A program made the position numbers and the translations under genes. Below the pieces are notes generated by a model that was not told the origin of the DNA, searched no databases, and saw only the letters and a list, made by a program, of their open reading frames with translations. DNA of 11,696 nt from Fidelibacterota bacterium (lineage in GTDB: Bacteria > Fidelibacterota > UBA2242 > B5-G15). This document shows, piece by piece, positions 1 through 7,945 of this stretch; position 1 is the first letter of the stretch; every line of letters begins with the position of its first letter. The stretch covers positions 1 through 11,696 of the forward strand of contig QNCQ01000030.1 in NCBI GenBank assembly GCA_003645825.1, in the 5' to 3' direction.

Positions 1-631
1 CTTTTATATCTTCTGGGTCTATCACCCCATTTTCTACATCTTTTTGCAGTAAAGTTTTTATACCGTTATTCTTACAATAAGAGTTCCTTGCCTTAAAAAG
101 ACCACAGCCACCGAGAACAAAAATCTTTCTCCCACCTTCCTCATAGATCTTCTTCTGCAAATTCAAAATAGTACGTATCTGCTCAGTTTGAAAATTATAA
201 TAGTGCCTGCCATGTAATGTATCAAGTGGATTGCCATCTTTATCTACCTCAACATACTCAGAGCAAAATTCACTGGAATTTCCAGGACCATAGTATGGAT
301 AATAGTTTTCTTTTAAATATTTGACGAGGAAATTAATCCTCAAACCTTTTCCAAGCACATACGGACTATCAAAAAATAAAGAATGATCCTGTTTCCCACC
401 GGTAGTAAAAAATATGATTGGCTTCAGTTGAAAGTAATACGGTCTGTATCCCCCTCTACTGTAATAAAAGAAATTCAGCACAACTCCATACCCAAACCCA
501 TCATCAGCATTATAGTTAATGGCAGGCACTCCTCCAAAACCCCACCCCGTCCTTTCATTAGAACCATAAACACACATAACAACTAAACTTATCAATACGC
601 CCAATCTGGTTACACGCTCTTTCACATTCAC
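1..631 (-). CDS. Omp85/BamA-like outer-membrane beta-barrel protein, N-terminal part (runs off the left edge)
   Basis: An open frame of 210 codons runs without a stop to the left edge, so the C-terminal part is missing. An in-frame TAG at 638-640 limits the start to GTG at 631 or GTG at 625; AGGA at 636-639 is 4 or 10 bases ahead of them, so 625 is a fair alternative. The N-terminus reads as a signal peptide (basic KERVTR, then hydrophobic LGVLISLVVMCVYG). The mature part begins GWGFGGVPAINYNADDGFGYG and continues with FFDSPYVLGKGLRINF and YYPYYGPGN, all rich in aromatic and glycine residues as in beta-strands. These match from memory the BamA/TamA-like 'outer membrane assembly' barrels of Bacteroidota, which carry the same 'inDsd.GfgYG', 'FFDSPyLlG' and 'YYGfnG' stretches. 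It lies 21 bases after the FadL-family gene and is likely co-transcribed with it. No POTRA domains precede the barrel in this frame, so it is a barrel-only relative, not BamA itself. Substrate unknown. Confidence 0.62.
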   Translation of the reverse strand, partial: MNVKERVTRLGVLISLVVMCVYGSNERTGWGFGGVPAINYNADDGFGYGVVLNFFYYSRGGYRPYYFQLKPIIFFTTGGKQDHSLFFDSPYVLGKGLRINFLVKYLKENYYPYYGPGNSSEFCSEYVEVDKDGNPLDTLHGRHYYNFQTEQIRTILNLQKKIYEEGGRKIFVLGGCGLFKARNSYCKNNGIKTLLQKDVENGVIDPEDIK

Positions 632-652
632 TTTTTCCTATTTTATTCTTAA

Positions 653-2134
653 CTATCTACCGATGCTATAATTCAACCCAAAAGCTATAACAAAAGTATC
701 TTTATCATACTTCTCTGTAACAGGAATCGGCTTATTTCCAAGAACATGACTAAAACTTCTACTATCCTCTTTATAAAAAGTCTTCGATATACCAACAGAA
801 GCTGTTAGCCCCGGAAAAAGTTCAAAAATTCCACCAAAACCTAAACTCTGAGAATCCAAACCATAAGACATATCAGATTGATAATCATCAGTGGCACCCG
901 TTTTTGAAAATAAATACCCGCAACTGACCAGCACCTTTGGAGATAAAATATACTCAATACCCAGACCAGCCTCAAACTCGCTATTTACAAATTTTTCTTT
1001 CCCACCCCAATCAATGCTCTTATTGGAAAAGTAGTTTAAATCGCTAAGAACTCTGATCCTGGGAGCCACCTGATAAAACAAACCGAAAGAAAGCATGGAA
1101 GGAATATCAGATCCTATCTCTTCCCCATCCGGGAATTGGGTTATCGGATTCCCTTCTTCATCATATCCAACAATTATATCTTTTTTCGTATCATTCTTAA
1201 CAACCATCTTCCCAAGCCCTTCATATCTGAAGCTAACCCGAAAATCTGGAGAAAAGGCCAAATTTAACCCGATGATAGGAATAAATACGCTTCCGGTCTG
1301 TTTCACATCCGCCCTCTGGTCAGATGTCAGGTTGGATTTAAACGTCATTTCAATTGCAAGCTTGCTATAGGAATCATATAAAGAATAGAAGTAACTGGCA
1401 CTATCCTCCATCCCTGCAGCTGTATAATACTGATAGGCTTGATAAGCCTCCGCTGCTGCACCCGCATATTGCTGAGAAACCCCTGCAAAAAAATCAGACG
1501 CTTTCATCCAGTTGCCACCGGGATTTATCTCCACATCTTTAATATATCCTTCATACCTGTTCATAGCTTTTACATATCTCCCCCCAAAAGCAATCGACAA
1601 CTTTTCACTAAACCTATATGCAAATGAAGATTGAAAACCATAATAAATGGAACTCCCTTTAAAATACAAATCCACCTTGTATCCCTGAACTCCCTGAGAG
1701 TTCAGCGAAGGCACAAGATCAGAAAACCCTATCTCAAAAGATGGCAACCCCTCCTTAAACTCAGCGCTACCGCCTCCTCCTACAGGTCCAAATCCAAGCG
1801 AAAGAGCTATTTTGTTTTTCTTCATCACTGCATAAACATTAGGAAAAATAGGAGCTTTTACTTCTCCCTCATACTTACCATCGTTCAAATACATATAACT
1901 ATTCTCAATCGTCTTTTTCTGAAATATCGTTTGATTGCTAAGATAAAAATGAAAACCATCCTCCATAAAAGCAGTACCAGCAGGATTAAAATAAACGGCA
2001 TCAGTAAAAATCGTAGCATTTCTATTCATAACCCTCATAAACTCTGCACTCTGGTTGGTGTTAGTCACAAGCCCACCGGCAAAAGCAAATGAAAAAACAA
2101 AAACACACACAAGAAATGAAATTGTTAACTTCAC
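653..2134 (-). CDS. FadL/OMPP1/TodX-family outer-membrane transport protein
   Basis: A 493-residue protein starting at GTG 2134 behind a G-rich Shine-Dalgarno sequence. Residues 1-19 are a signal peptide with the cleavage site AFA|GG. The mature N-terminus (GGLVTNTNQSAEF, then NRNA and DAVYFNPAGTA, NPAG at 50-53) is the hallmark of the FadL family, where the N-terminal segment plugs a 14-strand barrel and hydrophobic substrates diffuse in. The rest alternates short amphipathic strands ending in aromatic residues, and closes with FVIAFGLNYSIGR, a typical last beta-strand. Residues about 205-275 form a helix-prone, alanine/tyrosine-rich insert (QYAGAAAEAYQAYQYY) that is longer than loops I expect in FadL and may be extracellular. 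The gene is preceded by the only sizeable gap in the window, so it may have its own promoter. Family call is firm; the substrate is not, and many Bacteroidota members are not fatty-acid transporters. Confidence 0.85.
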   Translation of the reverse strand: MKLTISFLVCVFVFSFAFAGGLVTNTNQSAEFMRVMNRNATIFTDAVYFNPAGTAFMEDGFHFYLSNQTIFQKKTIENSYMYLNDGKYEGEVKAPIFPNVYAVMKKNKIALSLGFGPVGGGGSAEFKEGLPSFEIGFSDLVPSLNSQGVQGYKVDLYFKGSSIYYGFQSSFAYRFSEKLSIAFGGRYVKAMNRYEGYIKDVEINPGGNWMKASDFFAGVSQQYAGAAAEAYQAYQYYTAAGMEDSASYFYSLYDSYSKLAIEMTFKSNLTSDQRADVKQTGSVFIPIIGLNLAFSPDFRVSFRYEGLGKMVVKNDTKKDIIVGYDEEGNPITQFPDGEEIGSDIPSMLSFGLFYQVAPRIRVLSDLNYFSNKSIDWGGKEKFVNSEFEAGLGIEYILSPKVLVSCGYLFSKTGATDDYQSDMSYGLDSQSLGFGGIFELFPGLTASVGISKTFYKEDSRSFSHVLGNKPIPVTEKYDKDTFVIAFGLNYSIGR

Positions 2135-2141
2135 CTCACTA

Positions 2142-2148
2142 CCCCCCT
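2142..2148 (-). promoter_or_regulatory. Shine-Dalgarno sequence for the GTG start of the FadL-family gene
   Basis: AGGGGGG on the minus strand lies 7 bases before GTG 2134. It supports GTG as the real start; the signal peptide begins directly at that codon and the next Met in frame is inside the mature protein. Confidence 0.55.
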
Positions 2149-2188
2149 ACTCTTTTAAATTTATTGAAAATAAACAAACCACAAGCTG

Positions 2189-2218
2189 AATATAATAAAC
2201 CAGATGCAATTTACACAA
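2189..2218 (-). promoter_or_regulatory. Possible promoter ahead of the FadL-family gene
   Basis: The 92-base gap 2135-2226 is the only one above 25 bases in the window and is AT-rich. On the minus strand it has TTGTGT (2213-2218), an 18-base spacer and TATATT (2189-2194), a loose sigma-70-like pair. I do not see a clean Bacteroidota TTTG/TAnnTTTG pair or a terminator hairpin. AT-rich gaps give such matches by chance, so this is a weak call; read-through from upstream is equally possible. Confidence 0.22.
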
Positions 2219-2226
2219 ACAAAAAC

Positions 2227-3402
2227 TTACCTGTATATAAGATATCTACTCCTCAAAGACAGGAACCTATTTAATCTACCCGACAAAAGCTTCTCAAATT
2301 TATCAAAATCATGCCCACTTTCGACATACACCTTTACATTAAAGTCAAACATTCCCTCCTTTCCAATCTCATTTTTCATCCTGAACCTATGGGGATACAT
2401 CCTACTCGCCAGAGACAGAGTTTGACAACACACCAGCACAGGGTTAAAACCGGATCTATCAGTAATACAAATTCCAACTCCTTCTATGTCATGACTCTTG
2501 ACTCTTTCGAACTTAACCCCTCTCATCCTTTGTCGATTTAACTTCTCTATAAACTCCCTATTATTCAACCACTCTGCTTTGATAACATAATTCTCATCAA
2601 TTTCCAGATTAGAACAGCGGAAAATTTCCCGTGCAGCACACATTAAAGCATCCTTCATCGTAGCAATATCATAATAATCCAAATACCACCTCAATCCAAG
2701 CTCATCATACCACAACTTCCTGCTATAGTTCGACACAGCAATAACCCGCAGATCAACCGGTTTTTTAAGATAAACTTCATTCAGCATCAGAGCCAGCTCA
2801 CCAAGGGTCATCCCATACATATACGGCAACTCAAAATCAAAAACTTTAATACGACAAAAGGGAACAGCTATCTTCTCACCAGAAAACAAATTGGGGAAAT
2901 CGATTACCCACAGGCTACTACCCCTGAAAGAACAGGCATTCAAAACTTTTACAAGAACCTGTAAGTCCTCCCCAAAGGCAAAATCCATCCCCGGTAAAAA
3001 GATATACACCCTATCACATTTCAAAAGCTCACTTACTCCAAGATCGCTGTATTTTAAAAAATTCCCGTGTACTCCTTTGAGCACCAGAAGGCTCATATAT
3101 TTCTTTAAAAGGTCATTTTCTTTTTCATAAAGAATTAGAACATTGCCACCCTTCTCCACTACCTTTCGAAAGATCCCAACCACCCTGTCAAAATCAAAAG
3201 AAAGTGCCTTGTCATTTGTAATAAAGCACTCCTTCCCTCTCACGACAGCTGTATCACGAAAAGAAATAAAATAATCAAGAGCCGGTCCGACTTCCTTCCC
3301 GGTGGGAATATACACCTTACTGTATCTGTACTTTCCCACCTCAAAAAGCAACCCGGAAACTAAAATGATTACAAAAAATATCTTATATAAGCCTCTTAAC
3401 AT
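2227..3402 (-). CDS. Divergent DUF1343 (NamZ/YbbC-like) protein with eroded active-site motifs, probably membrane-anchored
   Basis: DUF1343 enzymes (NamZ) are exo-beta-N-acetylmuramidases that remove MurNAc from peptidoglycan fragments. From ATG 3402 the protein is 391 residues, the usual family length. Fold signatures seen in order: GKECFITND (57-64, family GkrvgLiTN), IDFPNLFSG (167-175, family lDRPNPiGG), YGMTLGELALMLNE (196-209, family HGMTvGELA.mfNe), LRVIAVSNYSRKLWYDELGL (218-237) and ITDRSGFNPV (313-322). The catalytic-region motifs are altered: PEHG becomes KEND (94-97), the fDiQDvG segment becomes FLPGMD (135-140), RPN becomes FPN, HGMT becomes YGMT, and the GTN.S.GRGTT stretch becomes CSNLEIDENYVIK (263-275). 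It may be a pseudoenzyme or have a changed substrate. Residues 5-20 (LYKIFFVIILVSGLLF) are a signal anchor or uncleaved signal peptide. The frame is open to TTG 3435, but ATG 3402 puts the anchor at the N-terminus. The start overlaps the symporter gene by 20 bases, which suggests translational coupling. Confidence 0.78.
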   Translation of the reverse strand: MLRGLYKIFFVIILVSGLLFEVGKYRYSKVYIPTGKEVGPALDYFISFRDTAVVRGKECFITNDKALSFDFDRVVGIFRKVVEKGGNVLILYEKENDLLKKYMSLLVLKGVHGNFLKYSDLGVSELLKCDRVYIFLPGMDFAFGEDLQVLVKVLNACSFRGSSLWVIDFPNLFSGEKIAVPFCRIKVFDFELPYMYGMTLGELALMLNEVYLKKPVDLRVIAVSNYSRKLWYDELGLRWYLDYYDIATMKDALMCAAREIFRCSNLEIDENYVIKAEWLNNREFIEKLNRQRMRGVKFERVKSHDIEGVGICITDRSGFNPVLVCCQTLSLASRMYPHRFRMKNEIGKEGMFDFNVKVYVESGHDFDKFEKLLSGRLNRFLSLRSRYLIYR

Positions 3403-4900
3403 TAGCCGCCAGATTCCCAACAACAACCGTAACAAAACAACCTATAAAAGTATACCATGTCCAGTGAAACAGAGGAGGTTTTCCAAAAACGAACGGCACA
3501 ACAATTATCAATCCCATGCAGACAATACCAGAAACAAAACCAGCCAGAGCTGACTTTTCATCTACCCTTCTAAAAAGTGTTCCTAGAATAAATGTCCCAA
3601 GCAATCCGCCATAGGTTATAGAGGCAATACCAAGAGCGATCTCAACTACCGATTGCAATACTCTGATAAACCCGAAAGCAACAAACATCAGAATTACAGC
3701 GCTTACAAAGGTTGCAACCCGGGAAACAACCAGCTCCTTCCTCTCATCAAGCTTATACCCTCTCTTACCTCTGTACAAATCCATAATAGCCGACGAAGAG
3801 AGAGAACTTATCGAACCAGCAAGTGTCGAGATCGCCGCTGCGAAAAGACCGGCTATGATCAGTCCTTTCACTCCTACTGGTAGGCTGTATACAATGAAGT
3901 AAGGGAAAATTTCATCTGCCTTCGTGAAGGGAATACCTGCCTGACCAATCTGCGCACCTCTATAAAAAGCAAATAGCATCAGCCCAACAAGGAGAAATAG
4001 AGCAAATTGAAAATTAACTATAACCCCACTTGTTATCACAGCCTTCTGACTATCCCTTATTGACCTCGTAGACAACAAACGCTGAACAATGAGTTGATCC
4101 GTCCCATGAGAAGCCATAGAAAGAAACATCCCCCCCAGAAGACTCCCCAGAAAATGATACGGCTCCGAGAAAAATCCTTTGATACCACCCCTAAAGCTAA
4201 AATTAACCACCGAAAATTTATTAACTCCCCCGGAAAAGTTACTCACAGCCCTGAACCCTCCAGGGACAATCGACAACAAAATAAACAGTGCCAGGAGTGC
4301 ACCTCCTATGTATATGGTCATCTGAATAACATCAACCCATATAACACCCTTAATCCCACCTATAAACGTATAAAGCAACGCTACCAGTGCAATAATCAGA
4401 ATAGATACAATATAAATCTGCACGTTGCTAAACCCTGCGAAAAGAGAGAAACCCTTAAAAATTATCGCCAGAGGAATAGCGGTTGCAAACAACCTGACTC
4501 CATCAGCAGCAATTCGGGTGAGTAAAAAAATAACCGAGGCAAATTTCCTTGCCCTCTGTCCGAACCTATTCTCTAAAAATTCATAAGCTGTCGCTATTTT
4601 CCCCGCCTTATACGAGGGAAGAAAAATATAAGCTACTACAATTCGACCCAATAGATATCCAAAACTCACCTGGAGAAAGTTCAAATTCCCTATATAGGCC
4701 AGCCCAGGAATACTGATAAAAGTAAGAGTGCTTGTTTCCGCAGCCACAATAGAAAACGAAACTGCCCACCACGGTACCTTCCCTCCCCCAAGAAAATAAT
4801 CATGGACATTTCTCTGCCTGCCCCCGGCCAGGCTTCCAATCAGAGTTATAACCACGAGATAGGAAATAAGAATGAGAAAATCAACCCACTGAAAACCCAT
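3383..4900 (-). CDS. Sodium:solute symporter (SSS family), candidate amino-sugar or muropeptide-sugar importer
   Basis: A 505-residue inner-membrane protein with about 13 hydrophobic segments. Family marks: FLGGGKVPWW (36-45), ETSTLTFISIPG (55-66), the SSS signature GGIKGVIWVDVIQ (181-193), TDQLIVQRLLSTRS (267-280), and the sodium-site helix region AAAISTLAGSISSLSSS (354-370) with the conserved Ser/Thr-rich run. SSS proteins couple uptake of sugars, amino acids or other solutes to sodium. It starts at ATG 4900 with GAGGT about 6 bases upstream, 11 bases after the AmpG-like gene's stop, and its end overlaps the DUF1343 gene. In Tannerella and Bacteroides an SSS protein (MurT) takes up MurNAc next to AmpG- and YbbC-type genes; by position this one could do the same, but the sequence alone does not give the substrate. 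Confidence 0.9.
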   Translation of the reverse strand: MGFQWVDFLILISYLVVITLIGSLAGGRQRNVHDYFLGGGKVPWWAVSFSIVAAETSTLTFISIPGLAYIGNLNFLQVSFGYLLGRIVVAYIFLPSYKAGKIATAYEFLENRFGQRARKFASVIFLLTRIAADGVRLFATAIPLAIIFKGFSLFAGFSNVQIYIVSILIIALVALLYTFIGGIKGVIWVDVIQMTIYIGGALLALFILLSIVPGGFRAVSNFSGGVNKFSVVNFSFRGGIKGFFSEPYHFLGSLLGGMFLSMASHGTDQLIVQRLLSTRSIRDSQKAVITSGVIVNFQFALFLLVGLMLFAFYRGAQIGQAGIPFTKADEIFPYFIVYSLPVGVKGLIIAGLFAAAISTLAGSISSLSSSAIMDLYRGKRGYKLDERKELVVSRVATFVSAVILMFVAFGFIRVLQSVVEIALGIASITYGGLLGTFILGTLFRRVDEKSALAGFVSGIVCMGLIIVVPFVFGKPPLFHWTWYTFIGCFVTVVVGNLAANVKRLI

Positions 4901-4911
4901 TCAGGACCTCA

Positions 4912-6585
4912 CTAAGTTCCCTTTTCCACCTTCTTACCAAATTCTGGATCAATCTTCACAAGAGCTACAACCAGAAAACTTACCGCCGTGCACAAAAGAA
5001 CATAAATGAAAAAGTACTGATATCCAAGAAGTTCTTCTATTTTACCACTGATCATTCCCGGTAACATCATGCCTAGCGCCATAAACCCCGTGGTAATCGC
5101 AAAATGAGCCGTCTTATACTTCCCCTGAGCAATATAAATCATGTAAAGCATATATCCTGTAAACCCAAATCCATACCCAAATTGCTCAACTGCCACACAG
5201 GCATTCACCACAAGAAAATTATCGGGGAGATAATAAGACAAAAACAAATACACACCATCGGGAACATTTATGGCTATTGCCATCCACCATATCCACTTCT
5301 TTAGACCATGCGCGGAAGCTACAATACCACCTAAGATACCTCCAACCGTCAAAGCTATTATGCCTACAGTACCATAGACAAACCCAACTTCCGTTGTAGT
5401 CAACCCGAGCCCTCCAACTTCCCTTGCGTCAAGGAGAAACGGTGAAGCTATCTTCACAAGCTGAGATTCAGCAAACCTGTAAAAGAGTAAAAACGCCATA
5501 GCAGCCCATATTCTCTCCTTCTTGAAGAAGGTAATAAACACGTCCGCATAACTTGAAAATATCTCTTTAATATTCCCCTTTCTCTCCTCAGAAGGATACG
5601 GTAACATAAATCTATGATACAACGCAAAAAGCAAAAACATTACCGCAAGTACAAGAAAGGAAACTGTCCAACTAAACGGAACATTTCCCGCTGTCGCTTT
5701 AAATACCGCGCCCGCTTCCTCTTTCAGGCGTGGATTGACAGTAATTTGTGCTTTTCGGGGTACATTCCAGTTGCTCTTATCAAATTCAAACCTGGCTTGT
5801 GAAACAAGATAAATATCCTTATTGCCTTCATCAAACCCAAAATTAACGACTATCTCTTTCTTATCTCGTGGAGGAGAAGAAAGACACACATACACATTCA
5901 AAGTGTCACTACAAGCCTCAGAACCACCCGAAATTCTAATATAACCTCTATCCGCAGATACTACTATGCCTGGCTCCCCCTCTCTTTTTATCTCTCCCTT
6001 GATAATCACATGCGAAGTATCAGCCACAGCAGATGGCGGCACAGCCCTAACTTCAAAGTCAACGGGAGCCAACCCCGTATAGCTCTGAATTAACCCTGCC
6101 AGCATAACTATAAGGCCCTGACCGGTAATCATCGCTATTCGGTAAAATGTACTCCTGATCCCTACAAAAAACGCCTGTTCATGCTTATCAAGACCAAGCA
6201 TATAAAAGCCGTCAGCAGCTATATCATGAGTAGCAGAAGAGAAAGCAACTATCCACAAAAGAAACAGGGTTAAATAAAAATATATCGGAAGAGGAATCGA
6301 TATCGCAATCAGGAAGAAAACCACTGCAAGGATAAGCTGCATAACAAGAATCCAGCTTCTCTTCGTGGAAAGAATGTCAACAAAAGGACTCCAGAACGGT
6401 TTTATTACCCAGGGAAGATACAATAGACTCGTCCAAAAGGCTATTGCAGCATTCGATACCCCGAGATTTTTATACATCACAACCGAAACAATCATAGCTA
6501 CAACATAGGGTATTCCTTCTGCAAAATACAGTGAAGGTACCCACAGCCAGCCTGACACCTTACTCCGCCTGGACAGCACACTCAT
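4912..6585 (-). CDS. AmpG-like MFS permease with an inserted soluble domain
   Basis: AmpG permeases import GlcNAc-anhydroMurNAc peptides from the periplasm for cell-wall recycling. The 557-residue protein opens with SLYFAEGIPYVVA (18-30), LLYLPWVIKPFWSPFVD (54-70) and SSATHDIAADGF (116-127), which match the N-terminal AmpG/PAT-family pattern (YF.sGlPy, lpy.lKflWaPl.D, and the QDi..Da region). About 12 hydrophobic segments remain. Residues about 175-305 are not membrane-like: a polar, beta-rich stretch with ARFEFDKSNWNVPRKAQITV (264-283), which recalls a Calx-beta type repeat ('f.ftp.nWnvpqtVtv'). This insert sits between the sixth and seventh membrane segments. Start ATG 6585 follows a strong AAAGGAG sequence; it is 18 bases after the SpoIID-like stop and 11 bases before the symporter. 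Substrate by family and context: muropeptides; not proven. Confidence 0.82.
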   Translation of the reverse strand: MSVLSRRSKVSGWLWVPSLYFAEGIPYVVAMIVSVVMYKNLGVSNAAIAFWTSLLYLPWVIKPFWSPFVDILSTKRSWILVMQLILAVVFFLIAISIPLPIYFYLTLFLLWIVAFSSATHDIAADGFYMLGLDKHEQAFFVGIRSTFYRIAMITGQGLIVMLAGLIQSYTGLAPVDFEVRAVPPSAVADTSHVIIKGEIKREGEPGIVVSADRGYIRISGGSEACSDTLNVYVCLSSPPRDKKEIVVNFGFDEGNKDIYLVSQARFEFDKSNWNVPRKAQITVNPRLKEEAGAVFKATAGNVPFSWTVSFLVLAVMFLLFALYHRFMLPYPSEERKGNIKEIFSSYADVFITFFKKERIWAAMAFLLFYRFAESQLVKIASPFLLDAREVGGLGLTTTEVGFVYGTVGIIALTVGGILGGIVASAHGLKKWIWWMAIAINVPDGVYLFLSYYLPDNFLVVNACVAVEQFGYGFGFTGYMLYMIYIAQGKYKTAHFAITTGFMALGMMLPGMISGKIEELLGYQYFFIYVLLCTAVSFLVVALVKIDPEFGKKVEKGT

Positions 6586-6603
6586 TCTATCTCCTTTCCT
6601 TGC

Positions 6604-7944
6604 CTAATAGATCTTCTTCAGCTCAGCCCCAACATAGTAATGATAAAGAATATCCTCGACTGTATAACCTTTCAAAGACATTCCGAGAGCCCCAATCTGA
6701 CAGAGCCCCACACCATGCCCCCAGCCAGCACCCTTCAAAATGAATTCCCGAGGCACATCCCCCTCAGGTTCCTTTTTTACATAGAAAGCTGAGCTATACA
6801 AAAACTTCTTACTTAAGGTATCTCTTATTTTATATTCACTTTTTATAATCATAGACTGCTTTTCCCCACGAAGATCAACATAATCTATCCTCAAATCAAT
6901 AATCCTGCCTGAGTCACCTCTCCTAAGGGGTACAAGATCAAGTATATATCTGCTCTTCAGATTCAATTTACTTTTCAGCAAAGAATTCAGTTGCTGCTGG
7001 GTATAGTTCACAATCCACCTGAAATAGCGCCCTTCAACATCTACCCCTCCAAGATACTTTATTAACTCTTTTTCCGGGATATAGTACGAGCTACAAAAGG
7101 TAGGCGGCTTGTCATCTATCCATTTTCTTACCTTATCCTCGGAGTCGAGAGGATAGCTTGGATGATTATAGCTTGCTGGGGCATCAAGCTTCGAAATAGA
7201 ATATGGTAGCGGCTCACCACCCCACACATTTTCTATCCTCTCAGTTACCCCTCCACAACTCTTGGAATATCTCGCATCACATATTTTATCTCCATACATC
7301 AGAACTTTTCCATAGGTGTTTGAAGCCGCTTCTATTGCCTCCTTTGTCAAAAATGTAGCCCCCTGATATCTCTGACAGCAGTCATCGTTACATACGTCCA
7401 CGCCCAGCGAACGATGCTTCATCTCTACATTAGCCAGCAACCACGAGCGAGCAACGACAGTCTGAGCCTCCAAAAAAGATTTAGGACACTTTGCACCCAT
7501 CTCCGAAGTAGCCACACAAACAAGATACACCTCCAACGGAACTTCATTTACCACAAATAATTTTCCATTCAGGTTGTGGAACTCTAAAGTCCCGGGTATA
7601 TACATATCCATCAATTTTCGCCAATGGAAATTCCTACCTGTTATCACATTCTTTACCTTAATACCACGCTTTGTACCGACATTGTTGGCATCTTCTCCAG
7701 TCACAATCCATTTTTTCGAAACCTTTTCTCCTTTATTCGATACAAATTTCAACAAATCTCCATGTAGGTGAAATTCATATCTTTCATCATAACCAAGTTC
7801 AAAAACATTCCCATCTTCATCCGAAATCCTATATCCTCCCACACTAGGAGTATTTATCACTATCTTCTTAAAATTATCTTCGGGCATTACAACAGCAACT
7901 CTTATGATAGGCTCTTTGTCAGGAATCACCCCTGGTTCCAACAT
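6604..7944 (-). CDS. SpoIID/LytB-domain protein (putative peptidoglycan lytic transglycosylase) without a signal peptide
   Basis: SpoIID enzymes cut glycan strands of peptidoglycan lacking stem peptides, leaving anhydroMurNAc ends. From ATG 7944 the protein has 446 residues. Signature motifs: PLEVYLVCVATSEMG (136-150; E148 sits at the catalytic glutamate position), EAQTVVARSWLL (159-170), the probable zinc-site region DVCNDDCCQRYQG (183-195), ARYSKSCGGVTE (224-235), and KGAGWGHGVGLCQIGALGMS (404-423) with the end ILYHYYVGA (432-440). The frame is open to GTG 7989, but ATG 7944 has a good Shine-Dalgarno sequence and lies 1 base after the kinase-like gene's stop; the extra residues would not form a signal peptide either. 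The N-terminus MLEPGVIPDKEPIIRV has no export signal, so the protein is probably cytoplasmic, unlike classical SpoIID, which is membrane-anchored. An N-terminal beta-rich region (about 15-130) precedes the domain. Active residues appear intact; activity is inferred. Confidence 0.87.
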   Translation of the reverse strand: MLEPGVIPDKEPIIRVAVVMPEDNFKKIVINTPSVGGYRISDEDGNVFELGYDERYEFHLHGDLLKFVSNKGEKVSKKWIVTGEDANNVGTKRGIKVKNVITGRNFHWRKLMDMYIPGTLEFHNLNGKLFVVNEVPLEVYLVCVATSEMGAKCPKSFLEAQTVVARSWLLANVEMKHRSLGVDVCNDDCCQRYQGATFLTKEAIEAASNTYGKVLMYGDKICDARYSKSCGGVTERIENVWGGEPLPYSISKLDAPASYNHPSYPLDSEDKVRKWIDDKPPTFCSSYYIPEKELIKYLGGVDVEGRYFRWIVNYTQQQLNSLLKSKLNLKSRYILDLVPLRRGDSGRIIDLRIDYVDLRGEKQSMIIKSEYKIRDTLSKKFLYSSAFYVKKEPEGDVPREFILKGAGWGHGVGLCQIGALGMSLKGYTVEDILYHYYVGAELKKIY

Positions 7945-7945
7945 A

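Noticed and set aside
383..586. 67-residue plus-strand frame near the left edge
   Set aside because: The minus-strand frame 1-631 has a signal peptide and barrel-like sequence matching a known family, so the plus frame is its shadow.
1631..2092. 153-residue open frame on the plus strand, antisense to the FadL-family gene
   Set aside because: Lies wholly inside a convincing outer-membrane protein gene, is low-complexity (Lys/Ile/Ser-rich) with no domain or ribosome-binding site; a shadow frame.
2135..2226. Transcription terminator or small RNA in the only sizeable gap
   Set aside because: No GC-rich inverted repeat followed by a T-run was seen on either strand; the gap is simply AT-rich.
3403..3435. 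TTG 3435 as start of the DUF1343 protein
   Set aside because: Rare start with larger overlap into the symporter gene; ATG 3402 gives a normal signal anchor and family-typical length.
4094..4525. 143-residue open frame on the plus strand, antisense to the SSS gene
   Set aside because: Composition (Asn/Gln/Lys/Arg-rich) is the complement of hydrophobic membrane codons; no start signal or recognisable fold.
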